DNA from: Bacillota bacterium
GTDB taxonomy: Bacteria; Bacillota; Clostridia; Acetivibrionales; DSM-1351
Direction of reading: 5' to 3'
Assembly (NCBI GenBank): GCA_023415305.1
Contig: JAEZKZ010000036.1
Coordinates: 62,001 to 126,000 of the forward strand
Length of the DNA: 64,000 nucleotides
Position numbers and translations under genes: made by a program. The notes under the pieces are model-generated. The model did not search any database, was not told where the DNA came from, and worked only from the letters and a program-made list of their open reading frames with translations. Below, one piece after another: positions 17,151 to 25,149 of this stretch; the first letter of the stretch is position 1; every line of letters begins with the position of its first letter.

Positions 17151-18752
17151 TTACCTAATTTCACTTTCCCTCAATTGTCCCAGCGTTCCTCCCGGATGCC
17201 ATTTTACGTACTGCTGAGGAGTTATATTCTTTTCACATTGCAACAATAGGCTTAACCCCTGAAGCACGTACACTTCAGCTAATATTGAAGCCCTCGGTGC
17301 TCTATTGAGGGGATCGCCCTCCTTGTTTACTCCTGCATAGAGGAATACATCGCTATTTTGGGCCAACCATGATTCTTCCCCACCTGTAACAGCTATAATT
17401 TTTGCTCCGTTATTCTTCAGTGCTGTGACCGTTGCTTTCAGTTCGGAGGTTTCACCGCTGTTGGATATTGCAATTACTACATCCCCCTGTCTTACCTGCC
17501 CTGATGAACCATGGACTGCTTCGGTTCCATTTAATTCATATGTAGGTGTTCCGGTAGAAGATAGAAGAGAGGCAATATATCCAGCTACATGTCCGGGTTT
17601 TCCAATCCCTGTAATATGTACTCTGTTTCCATTTTTTTCGGCATCGATTATGAGGTTTATTGCTGCTTCATAAAACTTTAGGTTAATTTTATTTTTTAGC
17701 TCCTGCATTTCATTTAATGAAATATTTACAAAATCCTGTAGTATTTCATCTAATGATTTTTCCATCTTAGCGCCTCCATTATTTTCATAATAATTATCTT
17801 TTTCCATCAGGTCTCTTACCTCCTTTATGGTTGGTAGTGATGTTATAGCTCCCATCCTCGACACTGTCAATGTTGCAGTATAATTTGCAAAATCAAGAGC
17901 TTTGTCGGGCTGCATACCCATACATACTGCTGAACAAAATGCACCTGTAAAGGAATCTCCTGCTGCAGTCGGGTCTACTACATCTACTATGTCTATACAT
18001 GGCTTGACGAGGAACATATCCTTATTCATAAATGCCACACCATTACTGCCCAAGGTTATAATTACGTTTTTAACACCCTTATCCAGCAATGCCTTTGCAG
18101 CCTTTTCGACTCTTTTGATATCAATACTTCCATCCTCTTTGGTTGTTTTGATACCTGTCAACCCATATACTTCATGTTCATTAGGTGATATATAAGCTAA
18201 TTTCGAAAGCATCTCATCATCCAGCTCTTGATAAGGAGCCGAATTAAGCATTACTGGAACTCCCTTTTCATGTGCATATTCAATAACACATTTATTAACC
18301 TCCAGCGGAATTTCCAGCTGCAAGATAACCATGTCATATTCAGAAATTTTATCTTTAAGGAAAGCAACATCTTCAACTGTTAGCTTCATGTTTGTTCCTG
18401 GTACCACAATTATTCTGTTTTTTGTTTTTCTATTTTTCGCCACCTCGAGAATAATATTACTTACAGCGGAAGAAACAGACTCGTCTCTTAAAATATAATC
18501 AGTATTGATTCCGGCATCCTTTATGGCCTTTAGTAACTCGTCTCCGAACATATCCTTTCCCAGCTTGCCCACCATAGCTACATCAATACCCAGTCTTGCT
18601 GCTTGTACTGCCTGATTTGCACCTTTTCCTCCGGGAGCAGATGTAAATGAAATTCCGTCATTTACCGTTTCCCCTTCATTTGGTACCTTTGAAGTACTGT
18701 ATATCAAGTCCATTACGAGACTTCCGACTACCAGTATTTTAGGTGTCTTCAT
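17151..18752 (-). CDS. PfkB/ribokinase-like kinase fused to KdsD/KpsF-type SIS isomerase
   Basis: About 533 residues. The N-terminal PfkB kinase (to about 320) has APGGKGANQAVQAARLG and catalytic DPTAAGDSFTGAF, close to ribokinase. The C-terminal SIS domain (from about 340) follows KdsD/KpsF/GutQ: GIGKPGHVAGYIAS, SSTGTP, EAVHGSSGQV, VVIAISNSGETSEL, PLNRAPRAS and HPGGTLGQL; the CBS pair of KdsD is absent. Family knowledge suggests phosphorylation of a pentose at O5, then arabinose-5-phosphate to ribulose-5-phosphate isomerisation. With GH172 next door this fits D-arabinofuranoside use. The start at 18752 follows AAGGTGG. An internal ATG (17765) with GGAGG begins the SIS part. Confidence 0.85.
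   Translation of the reverse strand: MKTPKILVVGSLVMDLIYSTSKVPNEGETVNDGISFTSAPGGKGANQAVQAARLGIDVAMVGKLGKDMFGDELLKAIKDAGINTDYILRDESVSSAVSNIILEVAKNRKTKNRIIVVPGTNMKLTVEDVAFLKDKISEYDMVILQLEIPLEVNKCVIEYAHEKGVPVMLNSAPYQELDDEMLSKLAYISPNEHEVYGLTGIKTTKEDGSIDIKRVEKAAKALLDKGVKNVIITLGSNGVAFMNKDMFLVKPCIDIVDVVDPTAAGDSFTGAFCSAVCMGMQPDKALDFANYTATLTVSRMGAITSLPTIKEVRDLMEKDNYYENNGGAKMEKSLDEILQDFVNISLNEMQELKNKINLKFYEAAINLIIDAEKNGNRVHITGIGKPGHVAGYIASLLSSTGTPTYELNGTEAVHGSSGQVRQGDVVIAISNSGETSELKATVTALKNNGAKIIAVTGGEESWLAQNSDVFLYAGVNKEGDPLNRAPRASILAEVYVLQGLSLLLQCEKNITPQQYVKWHPGGTLGQLRESEIR
17763..17777 (-). promoter_or_regulatory. Internal ribosome site and ATG at kinase/isomerase junction
   Basis: GGAGG (17773-17777) is 7 bases before an in-frame ATG (17763-17765) that would give a free SIS protein starting MEKSLDEIL. 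The preceding linker (YYENNGGAK) looks like a former gene end without a stop codon. Confidence 0.6.
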
Positions 18753-18859
18753 AGCTTTTACCACCTTATTCAAAAATTTATTTATCTCTGTCCTACAATA
18801 AAATCATCAGATTGGATTCATACGTAATATTTGATAAGTTATTGGATTTTGTTTATTGT

Positions 18860-19690
18860 TTACTTTATACCGCTCATTTTTATACCTTCTACAAGGTTCT
18901 TTTGTAATACAAAGAAGACTATAATGATAGGAAGTACTGTAATTGCACCCGATGCCATAATTGCATTCCATGGAGTATCATTCCGGCCTATAAAGTTTGC
19001 CAGAGCAACCTGCAGTACCCACATTTTCTGGTTTTGTGAAACTATTAAGGGCCATAGGTAATTGTTCCAGTTTGCAATAAAAAATGCTACTCCAAGTGTA
19101 ATACTAATTGATTTAGACAGGGGCAGAAATATCCTTGTAAATATCCCAAGTTGCGAGCACCCATCAATTGTGGCTGCCTCGTGTAAATCATTTGGCATTG
19201 TTATAAAAAACTGTCTGTATAGGAAAATACCATATGCATGGGGAATGGCCGGAATAATTATTCCTTTGTAAGAATTCAGCCAGTCAAACTGCTTCATTAA
19301 AATAAACAACGGAATCATGATAACTGAAAAAGGTATCATCAATGTACTTAAAATCCACAAAAATATTGCATTTCTTCCTGGAAACTTAAGCCTTCCAAGT
19401 GCATAACCCGACATTGCATGAAAAATCAATGCAATAACAGTGACAGTTAATGATATAAATAGCGAGTTGAAAAAATATCTTCCGAAGTTTGCATTTAAGG
19501 CTGTTTTATATCCATCCAACGTAACTGTACTTGGTATTATTCTCATGTCAAATACATCTGCTTTTGGTTTTATTGAAGATATAAACATCATATAAATCGG
19601 GAAAAGCATCGCTATTCCTATGATAACTCCAACAATAATTTTTATATAAAATATTTTTGCGTTTTTTTTCGCCTCAACTGTATTATTCAT
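18860..19690 (-). CDS. CUT1 sugar ABC permease, MalG-like
   Basis: About 276 residues with six predicted helices and the cytoplasmic EAA loop NDLHEAATIDGCSQLGIFTRIFLPLS, which docks the ATPase. The ending MSGIK is typical of MalG/LacG. The start at 19690 has AAGGGGA six bases upstream and overlaps the preceding permease stop by 8 bases. It forms the channel with the MalF-like partner for an oligosaccharide. No ATPase gene is present in the operon, so a shared MsmK-type ATPase is likely. Confidence 0.88.
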   Translation of the reverse strand: MNNTVEAKKNAKIFYIKIIVGVIIGIAMLFPIYMMFISSIKPKADVFDMRIIPSTVTLDGYKTALNANFGRYFFNSLFISLTVTVIALIFHAMSGYALGRLKFPGRNAIFLWILSTLMIPFSVIMIPLFILMKQFDWLNSYKGIIIPAIPHAYGIFLYRQFFITMPNDLHEAATIDGCSQLGIFTRIFLPLSKSISITLGVAFFIANWNNYLWPLIVSQNQKMWVLQVALANFIGRNDTPWNAIMASGAITVLPIIIVFFVLQKNLVEGIKMSGIK

Positions 19691-20609
19691 CTGCATTCCC
19701 CTTTGTTAATTTTAACTGAAATAAACTAAATACAAATATAATAAGAAACAGTACAAATGCCAAAGCTGAAGAATATCCAACCTTCATATAGTCAAAGGCA
19801 TTCTGATAGATATAATATACAGATACAGTTGTTGCGTCGGCTGGTCCGCCGTTTGTCAAAATTTTAATCTGGTCAAATACCTGGAAGGAAGCAATTGTTG
19901 TAACAATAAGAACAAAGGTGCTGACTTCTTTTATTAATGGTAAGGTAATATTTTTAAATATCTGAAAGGAACCGGCTCCATCCAGATATGCAGCTTCGTA
20001 ATAGCTGATTGGTATATCCTTCAAGGCTGCCAGAAATATAATTGTATAATAGCCTATAAGCATCCACGCTGAGATTATTGCAATACAAAAAAGTGCTTGT
20101 TTTGTACTGCCCAAAAAATCCTGTGCGGGTATACCGAATACCTTCAATATCTTATTTATAAAACCCCTCTGAGGGTCCATCATAAATCTCCATATAAGAG
20201 AAGCAACAACAGTGGATATAGCATATGGGATAAAGTAAAGTGTTCTTAAAATTTCCTGCATCTTCCCGGGAATAGAGTTTATAAATACTGCCAACAGCAA
20301 GGATACACAGAATACCATCGGTACAAACATTAGTGTATAAAGGACTGTTGTCCAAACAGAATGCCACCATTGACTGTCTGTGAGCAAGGTCTTATAATTT
20401 TTCAATCCGGCAAAGGCCATTGGTTCGAGTACATTCCAGTTATGAAAGCTTACATAGAGTGCAATCAAAATTGGAATAAATATAAATACAGCAATACCAA
20501 TAACATCCGGTGCAAGCATTGCATATGCAAATAAATTCTCTTTAACTTTTCTTTTATTGATTCTCTTAGGTTTTGATAATATCATTGCAGAATTTGGCTG
20601 ATTATTCAT
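19683..20609 (-). CDS. CUT1 sugar ABC permease, MalF-like
   Basis: 308 residues, six predicted helices after a basic N-terminus. The EAA loop reads DIPISYYEAAYLDGAGSFQIFKNITLPLI. The segment TTVSVYYIYQNAFDYMKVGYSSALAFVLF is typical of UgpA/MalF-like permeases. It is the first permease after the binding protein, separated from it by the hairpin at 20635-20671. Confidence 0.88.
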   Translation of the reverse strand: MNNQPNSAMILSKPKRINKRKVKENLFAYAMLAPDVIGIAVFIFIPILIALYVSFHNWNVLEPMAFAGLKNYKTLLTDSQWWHSVWTTVLYTLMFVPMVFCVSLLLAVFINSIPGKMQEILRTLYFIPYAISTVVASLIWRFMMDPQRGFINKILKVFGIPAQDFLGSTKQALFCIAIISAWMLIGYYTIIFLAALKDIPISYYEAAYLDGAGSFQIFKNITLPLIKEVSTFVLIVTTIASFQVFDQIKILTNGGPADATTVSVYYIYQNAFDYMKVGYSSALAFVLFLIIFVFSLFQLKLTKGNADE

Positions 20610-20634
20610 CGTAATCCCCTCTAGATATTTCTTA

Positions 20635-20671
20635 ATACCGCCCTGACTTTTTTATCAAGTCAGGGCGGTAT
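20635..20671 (-). other. Intercistronic hairpin after binding-protein gene
   Basis: ATACCGCCCTGACTT (20635-20649) pairs perfectly with AAGTCAGGGCGGTAT (20657-20671) around a 7-base loop. Its place between receptor and permease genes suggests differential expression, by mRNA protection or partial termination. Confidence 0.8.
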
Positions 20672-20689
20672 CAGAATTAGACTTTTTAA

Positions 20690-22024
20690 TTACATTGCGC
20701 CTTCAAATGATTTTAAGAATTCATTAATCTTGTCATTAGCCTTCTTAGCTTCATCTTTTGGATTTCCTTTATTGAACATAACATTCTGTAGAGCATCACC
20801 AACAGCATTAACTATTTCAGCCTGGTATCTAGGTTCACCTATTGCTGAATCATAAATTTCGTTTGTGAATACTTCTCTCAAGCCCTTGCTATATATCTCT
20901 TTTCCAGCTTCAACTACTGATTTTCTTGGTGAATAAGCAAACTTAGTTTTTGTACACCACTCAAGAGGTACGTTTACATCTTCAGCAAATGCCCACATTG
21001 CAAATTTTGCAGCAGCATCAGGGTTTGTACTCTTGGAATTAGCCATCATCTTCCATCCGCCTGCACAAGTTGCAGCTTTTCCACCTTCAGGGATAGGTAA
21101 TGGTGCAAGTCCGATATTTGTATCTTTATATTCGCTTTCCAGCGTTGCAACTGCCCAGGTACCACAAATCTGCATAGCTGCTTTGCCTGTACCGAGAAGT
21201 GAAATATCATTTGTCAAAGGAATAGACAATTTTGATGGTGCCCCGGCATTTATCAAATCGCCCCAGAGTTTAAGGGATTTTTCTACGCCATCGCCTTCAA
21301 ATGTTCCGGTTTTTGTGGCAGCATCCAATATATTTGCACCAGTCTGCCAGAGGAAAGGATACCAGGTGAAGTTCTGATAATAGCCCTTTGTTGTTTCTAT
21401 AACCAATGGTGCAACATCATCTTTCTTTAGCTTTTGGGTTGCGCTGATAAGATCATCCCAAGTCTTTGGTACATTTATTCCAGCTGCTGCAAACATATCT
21501 TTGTTATAGTACAAGCCAAGTAATTCTACTTCAAAAGGTATACCAACAATTTTATTGTTTACAGTTACTGCATCAATAGAACTTGGCAAGAAGTCGTTTA
21601 AAATTGCATCGGTGTAATAGGAAGTCAAATCCATTGCCACTCCGCTATTTGCATACTTAAGGAAATCTCCTGAGCTCATTACAAATACATCAGGTCCGGA
21701 ATTTGCTGCAAATGCTGTTGTGAGCTTTGTACCCATATAATCAGATTCAGGGAAATTCTCATATGTAACATTTACATTTGGGTTTACAGCCTTGTATTTT
21801 TCGGGCAACGATTCCATGAATTCTCTTTCTGCGTTAGTATGAAATGTCCAAAATTTCAACTCTGCTTTCTCTTCAGTTTTTTCAGTGGAGCTTACTGCAG
21901 CGGTAGTTTCCTGCGCCTTACCGGTTTCAGAAGCGGTTTCACTTGATCCGCACGCCGCCAACCCAATTACCATTCCAGCTGCAAGAACAAGACTTGCTAA
22001 TCTAGATTTCATACCGATCTTCAT
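20690..22024 (-). CDS. Family 1 sugar-binding lipoprotein of CUT1 importer
   Basis: About 444 residues. The lipoprotein signal ends LAAC, then a Ser/Thr/Glu-rich linker precedes the SBP_bac_1 fold (ELKFWTFHTNAEREFMESL start, GIPFEVELLGLYYNKDMFAAAG hinge, AQVPQICG-like core read as GKAAMQICGTWAV). It is the extracellular receptor for the imported oligosaccharide. The start at 22024 has AGGAGG nine bases upstream; the longer frame starting at 22060 is not supported. Its promoter region contains two TTCTTGG direct repeats. Confidence 0.88.
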   Translation of the reverse strand: MKIGMKSRLASLVLAAGMVIGLAACGSSETASETGKAQETTAAVSSTEKTEEKAELKFWTFHTNAEREFMESLPEKYKAVNPNVNVTYENFPESDYMGTKLTTAFAANSGPDVFVMSSGDFLKYANSGVAMDLTSYYTDAILNDFLPSSIDAVTVNNKIVGIPFEVELLGLYYNKDMFAAAGINVPKTWDDLISATQKLKKDDVAPLVIETTKGYYQNFTWYPFLWQTGANILDAATKTGTFEGDGVEKSLKLWGDLINAGAPSKLSIPLTNDISLLGTGKAAMQICGTWAVATLESEYKDTNIGLAPLPIPEGGKAATCAGGWKMMANSKSTNPDAAAKFAMWAFAEDVNVPLEWCTKTKFAYSPRKSVVEAGKEIYSKGLREVFTNEIYDSAIGEPRYQAEIVNAVGDALQNVMFNKGNPKDEAKKANDKINEFLKSFEGAM

Positions 22025-22103
22025 TTTGTAAATCCTCCTAAAAATAATTTGTTCTTTCATGAGTAAATTATATTTCCAAAAGTAAAAAACGATAATGTAG
22101 CAC

Positions 22104-22130
22104 TTCTTGGATTATGTGAACTTTTCTTGG
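22104..22130 (-). promoter_or_regulatory. Direct repeats upstream of the binding-protein gene
   Basis: TTCTTGG occurs at 22104-22110 and 22124-22130 (plus strand), exactly 20 bases apart and about 80-105 bases before the start codon. Two same-side repeats two helical turns apart are typical of AraC-family activators, so this may be the site for the nearby YesN-type regulator. Confidence 0.4.
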
Positions 22131-22172
22131 TTGCTAAATAAACTATCCTTTATGTATCTCCTGCAAATACCC

Positions 22173-22213
22173 AAAAAAAATGCACAAAAAACAAGAACTG
22201 TTCTTTGCGCATT
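22173..22213 (-). terminator. Intrinsic terminator after sensor binding-protein gene
   Basis: On the minus strand AATGCGCAAAGAACA folds with TGTTTTTTGTGCATT around GTTC, then runs into eight Ts. It separates the sensor operon from the importer operon. Confidence 0.7.
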
Positions 22214-22249
22214 CATTAACTAATATACTATTATGTTACCTTTTGAACC

Positions 22250-23539
22250 TTAAAATATTTCACTATTTTTACTAATATATTTATTCATCTCATCTTCAGC
22301 GGCTTTTGCAATCTCATTGATATCCTTTTCTGAATACATTGCATCCTGAATGGCATTGCTGATGATATTTGAAATTTCAACTGGGTACCTGGGCTCCGGA
22401 ACAGCACTTGGTAATATATTCTTTGTGAATAGCGAATTGATTCCCTCATAGAAAATATCTCTGTTTTTTTCTATAACAGATTTTCTGGCAGGAACTTTTG
22501 TACTTGCCTCTGTGCACCATTCATAAGGTCTTGATGTATCATCTCCCCACATCCAAATTGTAAATTCAGCTGCTTCCTTTGCATATTCACTGTCAGGATT
22601 AACAGATTGATACCAACCTCCATAAACACTAACGTTATGATCCCCCTCCGGATTTGGAACAGGCACAATTCCATAATCCAGATCGGGATAATACTTGTTA
22701 AGCGAATTAACCGCCCAGAAACCACAGACTTGCATTGCGGACTTACCAGTCGCAAATGGATATATGTCCGACGGCATCTCGACATTTGTTCCCAGAGTAT
22801 AATTATATTTTGCAAGACTTCTCCATAAGTTCAATGCTTTTGTCCCGCTTGTGGCAAAATCAGTCACTGTCATGGCATAGCTACTATTGGTAGCCTCCTG
22901 CACCAGGAAAGTATAGAAAATGAAATTTTGATAATCATTAACCTGCGTTGGGAGACAAATACCCGACATTACATCAGATTGTAACTGTTTAGCACAATTC
23001 TCAAGTTCTTCCCATGTAGTAGGCGGTTTAAGTCCCTGCTTTTTAAACACCTCTTTATTATAAAATAATGCAACAGGCTCATGTTCTATTGGAATGCCAA
23101 GAATTTTATTATTGTAAGTTGCGACTTCCAGGCTTTCCTGAGTTAAATCGTTTTTCAGTTCACTGCTTATATAATCATCCAATGGAAGCATATAGCCAGC
23201 CCTTGCATACTTCAGAAAGCTGCCTGCAGAAATCATATATATATCAGGTGCACTATTCGTGGCAAATGCAGTTGGTAGCCTGTTAGTCAAGTAGTCATTG
23301 TATGGAATTAGTTCAAAGTTAACCTGCAGATCAGGATTATCCTCATTCCATTGCTTTACCCATCTATTTATAACATAATCCTCTTTATTAGATCTGAATT
23401 TCCACATAGTAATAGTCTTAACAGATTCTGAATCCTCATCCAAAATCTCTCCTGTATTTGCAGTACAACCAGTAAGTTCTATAATAAGCAATACTGCCAG
23501 CATTAATAAGCAACATTTCTGTAGTTTTATTTTAACCAT
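22250..23539 (-). CDS. Second family 1 binding lipoprotein, linked to two-component system
   Basis: 429 residues. The lipobox is LTGC after a hydrophobic signal, followed by an SBP_bac_1 fold. It parallels the importer's receptor (ITMWKFRSNKEDYVINRW start, TAFATNSAPDIYMIS, SAMQVCGFWAVNSL, RPYEWCTEAS). It overlaps the 3' end of the YesN gene by 8 bases and ends at a terminator, so it is expressed with the sensor rather than with the permeases. A sensing role for the neighbouring kinase is the best inference. A second transport receptor with other affinity is the alternative. Confidence 0.8.
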   Translation of the reverse strand: MVKIKLQKCCLLMLAVLLIIELTGCTANTGEILDEDSESVKTITMWKFRSNKEDYVINRWVKQWNEDNPDLQVNFELIPYNDYLTNRLPTAFATNSAPDIYMISAGSFLKYARAGYMLPLDDYISSELKNDLTQESLEVATYNNKILGIPIEHEPVALFYNKEVFKKQGLKPPTTWEELENCAKQLQSDVMSGICLPTQVNDYQNFIFYTFLVQEATNSSYAMTVTDFATSGTKALNLWRSLAKYNYTLGTNVEMPSDIYPFATGKSAMQVCGFWAVNSLNKYYPDLDYGIVPVPNPEGDHNVSVYGGWYQSVNPDSEYAKEAAEFTIWMWGDDTSRPYEWCTEASTKVPARKSVIEKNRDIFYEGINSLFTKNILPSAVPEPRYPVEISNIISNAIQDAMYSEKDINEIAKAAEDEMNKYISKNSEIF

Positions 23540-25127
23540 GGTTCAGTATCCTTTCCCTGTACTCTGATGGAGTCATTCCGGTGAATTTCCTGAATACCTT
23601 GATAAAGTACCGGGAATCACTGTATCCCACCATTTCAGCTATATCCTGTATTTTTAGATCATCCTGCACCAATAAAACTTTTGATTGGTCAATCCTTATA
23701 TTACTTAGATAATTCGAAAAAGAACTCCCGGTTTCCCTTTTAAACAAGTCACTTAAGTACGACTCATTCATATAAAACTCTTTAGAAATCTGTCTTAATG
23801 AAATATCTTTAAAATAATTAGTATTTATATAACTTTTTATTTCGTTAATAACCTTTCTGCAGCCAGGCTTATTTTTTTCATTAAAATAATCAGCAATTGC
23901 CCGTGTATAGGAGAAAAGTAAATCTTTAATATCACTTTTATTGTCAAGCATATTAAGCTTTTTATAAATCTCATTTATTGAAGGTAGCTTTAATTTATCT
24001 ATTAACCTATCGTTAAAAAGAGTACGCATAACCATAATACTAAGCTCCATAATATAACTTTTAAATATATTTGAATTCATATTTGATATTAACGTAACCT
24101 TATCAATTAGTTCGGATAAATACATAATAGCTTTATCATAATCACCAAACTGTAAAGCCTCAATATACTTGTGTTCTTTGTCAATAGGATATTCCTCACA
24201 GCAATTTTCTGTACGCATCTCGGAAAAAAGCAGTATGTTGTTTTTTTCATAGAAGACCTTGTTTTTCATGATATAAAGGCATTCTTTAAAGGCTGTATTA
24301 ATTTTATCCGGGCTACCATAGCATTTACTGATACCTATAGTGAGATCACCTGTTTCAATTGATGATAATTTCTGCTTAATATCTCTGGCTAATCCCTTTA
24401 AATACACAGGACTTGTATGGTTAAGATTCAAAAGACAGCAAAAGCTTCCATCGTATAGATCAACAATACAGCCTCCCTCATCATAAATCGCCGTCTGAAG
24501 GTCTTTTCTAAAGGCAGAAAGTACACCCATCCTATCCGTTGATTCCTCAAAAACAGAAAAAGTAAAATTATCTGGCTTTATTACAAACAAGGCAAAGTTT
24601 TTATAGAAACATTCATATTCCTGTTCTTCTGTTTCTATATTATTTATGTCAGAAGTATAAATCATTTCTGCAAAATATTTATCTTTAAGTTGAATCGATG
24701 CACTTTCTTTTAAACATTTCAATTCATTTTGTTCTTCGAGTTTATTTTTTGTTTCCTCCAGCTGTTTCTGTACTTTTTTCAAACTCTTGATAATATCTTT
24801 ATAATCCGGGGGCTTTAATATATAGTCGACTGTCTCAAGCCGTATGGCCTGCTGTGCATAAGAAAAGTCCGGAAACCCACTGAGTATTATAAATTTCAGA
24901 TCTGGTGCTATGTCTCTGGCACGTTCAACTAACTCAAGTCCGTCCATACAAGGCATTTTTATATCAGTGATTACAACATCAGGCTTTTCATTAATTATTG
25001 CTGCCAAAGCTTCTACTCCATTTTTGAACTCTCCTGTTATATTCCATTCCTCACCTGACCGCTCAATTATAGTTCTTAATCCACGTAAAACTTTTGGTTC
25101 ATCATCAACAATAATAATTTTAAGCAT
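23532..25127 (-). CDS. AraC-type response regulator, YesN type
   Basis: About 531 residues: receiver domain (IIIVDDEPKVLRGL, phospho-acceptor PDVVITDIKMPCMDGLEL), long middle region, and paired AraC helix-turn-helix motifs (ISLRQISKEFYMNESYLSDLF; IQDIAEMVGYSDSRYFIKVF). The start at 25127 has GGGGGT eight bases upstream; an upstream extension of 17 codons is unsupported. It lies 22 bases after the kinase gene and probably activates the CUT1/GH172 operon. Confidence 0.92.
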   Translation of the reverse strand: MLKIIIVDDEPKVLRGLRTIIERSGEEWNITGEFKNGVEALAAIINEKPDVVITDIKMPCMDGLELVERARDIAPDLKFIILSGFPDFSYAQQAIRLETVDYILKPPDYKDIIKSLKKVQKQLEETKNKLEEQNELKCLKESASIQLKDKYFAEMIYTSDINNIETEEQEYECFYKNFALFVIKPDNFTFSVFEESTDRMGVLSAFRKDLQTAIYDEGGCIVDLYDGSFCCLLNLNHTSPVYLKGLARDIKQKLSSIETGDLTIGISKCYGSPDKINTAFKECLYIMKNKVFYEKNNILLFSEMRTENCCEEYPIDKEHKYIEALQFGDYDKAIMYLSELIDKVTLISNMNSNIFKSYIMELSIMVMRTLFNDRLIDKLKLPSINEIYKKLNMLDNKSDIKDLLFSYTRAIADYFNEKNKPGCRKVINEIKSYINTNYFKDISLRQISKEFYMNESYLSDLFKRETGSSFSNYLSNIRIDQSKVLLVQDDLKIQDIAEMVGYSDSRYFIKVFRKFTGMTPSEYRERILNHG

Positions 25128-25149
25128 CGTAAAATACCCCCATAGAAAA

